Part shown: piece after piece, positions 14,675-16,488 of the stretch
Layout of the letters: each line of letters opens with the position of its first letter
How positions within the stretch are numbered: the first letter of the stretch is position 1
Source of the DNA: CAXXOK01 sp035353235
Lineage (GTDB): Bacteria; Bacillota; Clostridia; Christensenellales; Aristaeellaceae
Assembly (NCBI GenBank): GCA_035353235.1
Contig: DAOPZG010000052.1
Coordinates: 1-16,488, forward strand
Length of the DNA stretch: 16,488 nt
Direction of reading: 5' to 3'
Position numbers and translations under genes: made by a program
The notes under the pieces: generated by a model
What the model saw: the letters and a program-made list of their open reading frames with translations, nothing else
Database searches by the model: none
Told to the model about the DNA's origin: nothing

Positions 14675-15155
14675 AACCCTGAACATGACCGTAAACGGCG
14701 GCGAAGTCAGCATCCCTGTGGACGAGCGGGAAAGCCTGGCCGATACGCTGCGCACCCGGCTGGGGCTGACCAGCGTTAAAAAGGGCTGCGAGGTGGGGGA
14801 GTGCGGCGCGTGCACCGTGCTGGTGGACGGCGAGGCCATGGACAGCTGCATCTATCTGTCCGTCTGGGCGGAAGGAAAGCACATCATGACCGTGGAAGGG
14901 CTTAAAAGCCCCACTGGCGAGCTGAACCCCATCCAGCAGGCGTTTATCGACGAGGCAGCCACACAGTGCGGCTTTTGCACCCCGGGGCTGATTATGAGCG
15001 CCGTAGAAATTGTGGGCACCGGGAAACGCTACAGCCGGGAGGAGCTTCGCAAGCTGATTTCCGGGCACCTGTGCCGCTGCACGGGGTACGAGAGTATCCT
15101 GAACGCGCTGGAGCGCGTGGTGGACGAAACCTACCGGCATGTCGGCAAGGAATAA
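14667..15155 (+). CDS. xdhC: Xanthine dehydrogenase [2Fe-2S] subunit
   Basis: The product is 162 residues. The plant-ferredoxin-type cluster is ligated by Cys41, 46, 49 and 61 (CEVGECGACT ... DSC), and the second cluster of the family by Cys101, 104, 136 and 138 (CGFCTPG ... HLCRCTGY). All eight ligands are present. It relays electrons from the molybdenum centre to FAD. The ATG at 14667 follows GCGGGAGG by 8 bases and overlaps the end of xdhB by 8 bases (ATGTATAA). The symbol follows the E. coli convention, where xdhC is this subunit; in other bacteria xdhC names a maturation chaperone, which this is not. No such chaperone gene is in the window. Confidence 0.95.
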   Translation: MYKTLNMTVNGGEVSIPVDERESLADTLRTRLGLTSVKKGCEVGECGACTVLVDGEAMDSCIYLSVWAEGKHIMTVEGLKSPTGELNPIQQAFIDEAATQCGFCTPGLIMSAVEIVGTGKRYSREELRKLISGHLCRCTGYESILNALERVVDETYRHVGKE

Positions 15156-15213
15156 CGGTACGGAATATCTGGTTTACTGCCACCCTGAGGGGCGGAATAT
15201 GGGAGGGTAAGCA

Positions 15214-16425
15214 ATGCAACCGATCCAGTGGACGACCAACCATATGCCCAAATCGGACGACCAATCCTTATCCATCATGAGCCTGACCAATGTGGAAAAG
15301 GCGTATCGTTTCCACCGCAGTTTTCCGCAGTATTCGGTAACGCCGCTGGCCAATCTGACCGGTATGGCAGCGCGGCTGGGGCTGGGGGCGCTGTGCGTAA
15401 AAGACGAAAGTTACCGTTTCGGATTGAATGCTTTTAAGGTGCTGGGCGGTTCTTTCGCCATCGGGCATTACATCGCCGACCGCCTCGGGCGCGATGTCGC
15501 CGCGATGGATTATCAGTACCTCACCTCCGATACGCTGAGAGACGAATTCGGGCAGGCTACCTTTTATACCGCGACGGACGGCAACCACGGCCGCGGCGTG
15601 GCGTGGGCGGCCCGGCAGCTCCACCAGCGGGCGGTGGTGCATATGCCCAAGGGCAGCGTGAAAATCCGCTACGACAATATCGCCAAAGAAGGCGCGCAGG
15701 TTACGATTGAAAACGTCAATTATGACGAGTGCGTGCGGATTGCGGCCAGAGAAGCGGCCGCGACCCCTAACGGCGTGGTGGTGCAGGATACCGCGTGGGA
15801 TGGGTACGAAGAAATCCCTTCTTATATCATGCAGGGATACGGCACCATGGCGCGCGAGGCGGCGGATCAGTTTGTGGCGGCCACAGGCGGCGCGCCGACG
15901 CATGTGTTGATTCAGGCGGGCGTAGGCTCGCTTGCGGGCGCGGTGCAGGGCTACCTGTTTAACCGGTTTGCCGAAAATCCGCCGGTGGTGACGGTGGTGG
16001 AAGCAACCGCGGCGGATTGCCTGTACCGCGGGGCGGTGGCCGGCGACGGGCGGCCGCGCATTGTGGAGGGCGACATGCCCACCATTATGGCGGGGCTGGC
16101 CTGCGGAGAACCCAATATCCTTTCATGGGATATTTTACGTAACCATGCCGCGGCTTTCGTGAGCTGTCCGGACTGGGTGAGCGCGCGGGGCATGCGGATG
16201 CTGGGTGCGCCGATAAAGGGCGACCCGCAGGTGGTATCGGGCGAAAGCGGCGCGGTGGGTATGGGCGTGCTGGATGCCGTGATGACCGACCCCGCTTACG
16301 CGGAGCTGAAACAAAAGCTTGGCCTGAACGCGCAATCCCGTGTGCTGTTGTTTTCCACCGAAGGGGATACCGACCCGGAAAACTATCGTAAAATCGTATG
16401 GAACGGCGCGGTTGCGTCGCTGTAA
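15214..16425 (+). CDS. dpaL: 2,3-diaminopropionate ammonia-lyase (YgeX family)
   Basis: The product is 403 residues and belongs to the fold-type II PLP enzymes. It converts 2,3-diaminopropionate to pyruvate and two ammonia. Lys75 in LNAFKVLGGSFA is the PLP-binding lysine; ATDGNHGRGVAW holds Asp122 and VVQDTAWDGYEE holds Asp192, which correspond by position to the two catalytic aspartates known in the E. coli enzyme. VGSLAGAVQGYL binds the PLP phosphate-side loop, and SGESGAVGMGVL is typical near the end. Length agrees with E. coli YgeX. The ATG at 15214 follows GGGAGGG by 6 bases. It lies 58 bp after xdhC without a terminator, so it is probably in the guaD-xdh transcript. In anaerobic purine breakdown this enzyme would act late, releasing ammonia and pyruvate. 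Confidence 0.93.
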   Translation: MQPIQWTTNHMPKSDDQSLSIMSLTNVEKAYRFHRSFPQYSVTPLANLTGMAARLGLGALCVKDESYRFGLNAFKVLGGSFAIGHYIADRLGRDVAAMDYQYLTSDTLRDEFGQATFYTATDGNHGRGVAWAARQLHQRAVVHMPKGSVKIRYDNIAKEGAQVTIENVNYDECVRIAAREAAATPNGVVVQDTAWDGYEEIPSYIMQGYGTMAREAADQFVAATGGAPTHVLIQAGVGSLAGAVQGYLFNRFAENPPVVTVVEATAADCLYRGAVAGDGRPRIVEGDMPTIMAGLACGEPNILSWDILRNHAAAFVSCPDWVSARGMRMLGAPIKGDPQVVSGESGAVGMGVLDAVMTDPAYAELKQKLGLNAQSRVLLFSTEGDTDPENYRKIVWNGAVASL

Positions 16426-16442
16426 AGGAAGGGGTTATTCAA

Positions 16443-16488
16443 ATGGATTTTATAAAGGTGAAGGCGGCGGCGCAGGGCTACGAAAAGG
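16443..16488 (+). CDS. Start of an unidentified gene, possibly YgeY-type M20 hydrolase (3' end missing)
   Basis: Fifteen codons are visible (MDFIKVKAAAQGYEK), starting 17 bp after dpaL, with GGAAGGGG 8 bases before the ATG. The dense spacing shows that it belongs to the same operon. The short segment, ending in a likely helix with the ...A..YEK pattern, resembles the start of the YgeY family of M20 metallohydrolases, and ygeY directly follows ygeX in E. coli. That identity rests mainly on context; 15 residues are too few to prove a family. Confidence 0.55.
   Translation, partial: MDFIKVKAAAQGYEK

Noticed and set aside
15156..15213. CCACCCTGAGGGGCGG between xdhC and dpaL as a terminator
   Set aside because: The stem is short and interrupted, with a 3-base loop and no T-run after it, so it does not divide the operon convincingly.

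Overview
The window looks like a chromosomal stretch of a high-GC member of the Bacillota (clostridial type). It has strong GGAGG-type ribosome binding sites, sigma-70-like -35/-10 boxes, compact operons with 4-8 bp gene overlaps, and a gene set typical of amino-acid and purine fermenting anaerobes. This assignment is an inference from style and gene content; no rRNA or marker gene is present. There are no tRNA genes, CRISPR arrays, transposases or phage genes that I can see.

Left part (1-4804), mixed housekeeping and accessory genes. It opens with the C-terminal 242 residues of an ABC ATPase of the COG1101 (TrpZ/PhnK-like) group, closed by a hairpin that can serve both strands. A minus-strand gene encodes a small secreted protein with two His/Cys repeats exactly 60 residues apart. 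Then come three plus-strand genes: an MFS transporter, a short QueG-like double [4Fe-4S] protein, and a membrane-anchored endonuclease/exonuclease/phosphatase (EEP) family protein ending at a terminator.

Middle part (4966-10103), a complete Liv-type (HAAT family) ABC importer. It runs as substrate-binding protein, two permeases and two ATPases, from its own promoter to an intrinsic terminator. A perfect 17-bp hairpin separates the binding-protein gene from the permeases, and the last three genes are tightly coupled. The binding protein has a cleavable signal peptide but no lipobox.

Right part (10107-16488, continuing beyond the window), a purine-catabolism operon. A perfect consensus promoter (TTGACA, 17 bp, TATAAT) precedes guanine deaminase (guaD), the three subunits of a molybdenum xanthine dehydrogenase type hydroxylase (xdhA, xdhB, xdhC), 2,3-diaminopropionate ammonia-lyase (dpaL/ygeX), and the first 15 codons of a gene that may be ygeY. 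The expected chemistry is guanine to xanthine, then a molybdenum hydroxylase step, and at the far end 2,3-diaminopropionate to pyruvate and ammonia. The same kinds of genes sit together in the E. coli yge-xdh-guaD region and in the anaerobic purine/urate utilisation sets reported from gut bacteria. The adjacent Liv-type importer is a candidate for bringing in a purine, a ureide or an amino acid for this pathway, but its ligand cannot be read from the sequence.
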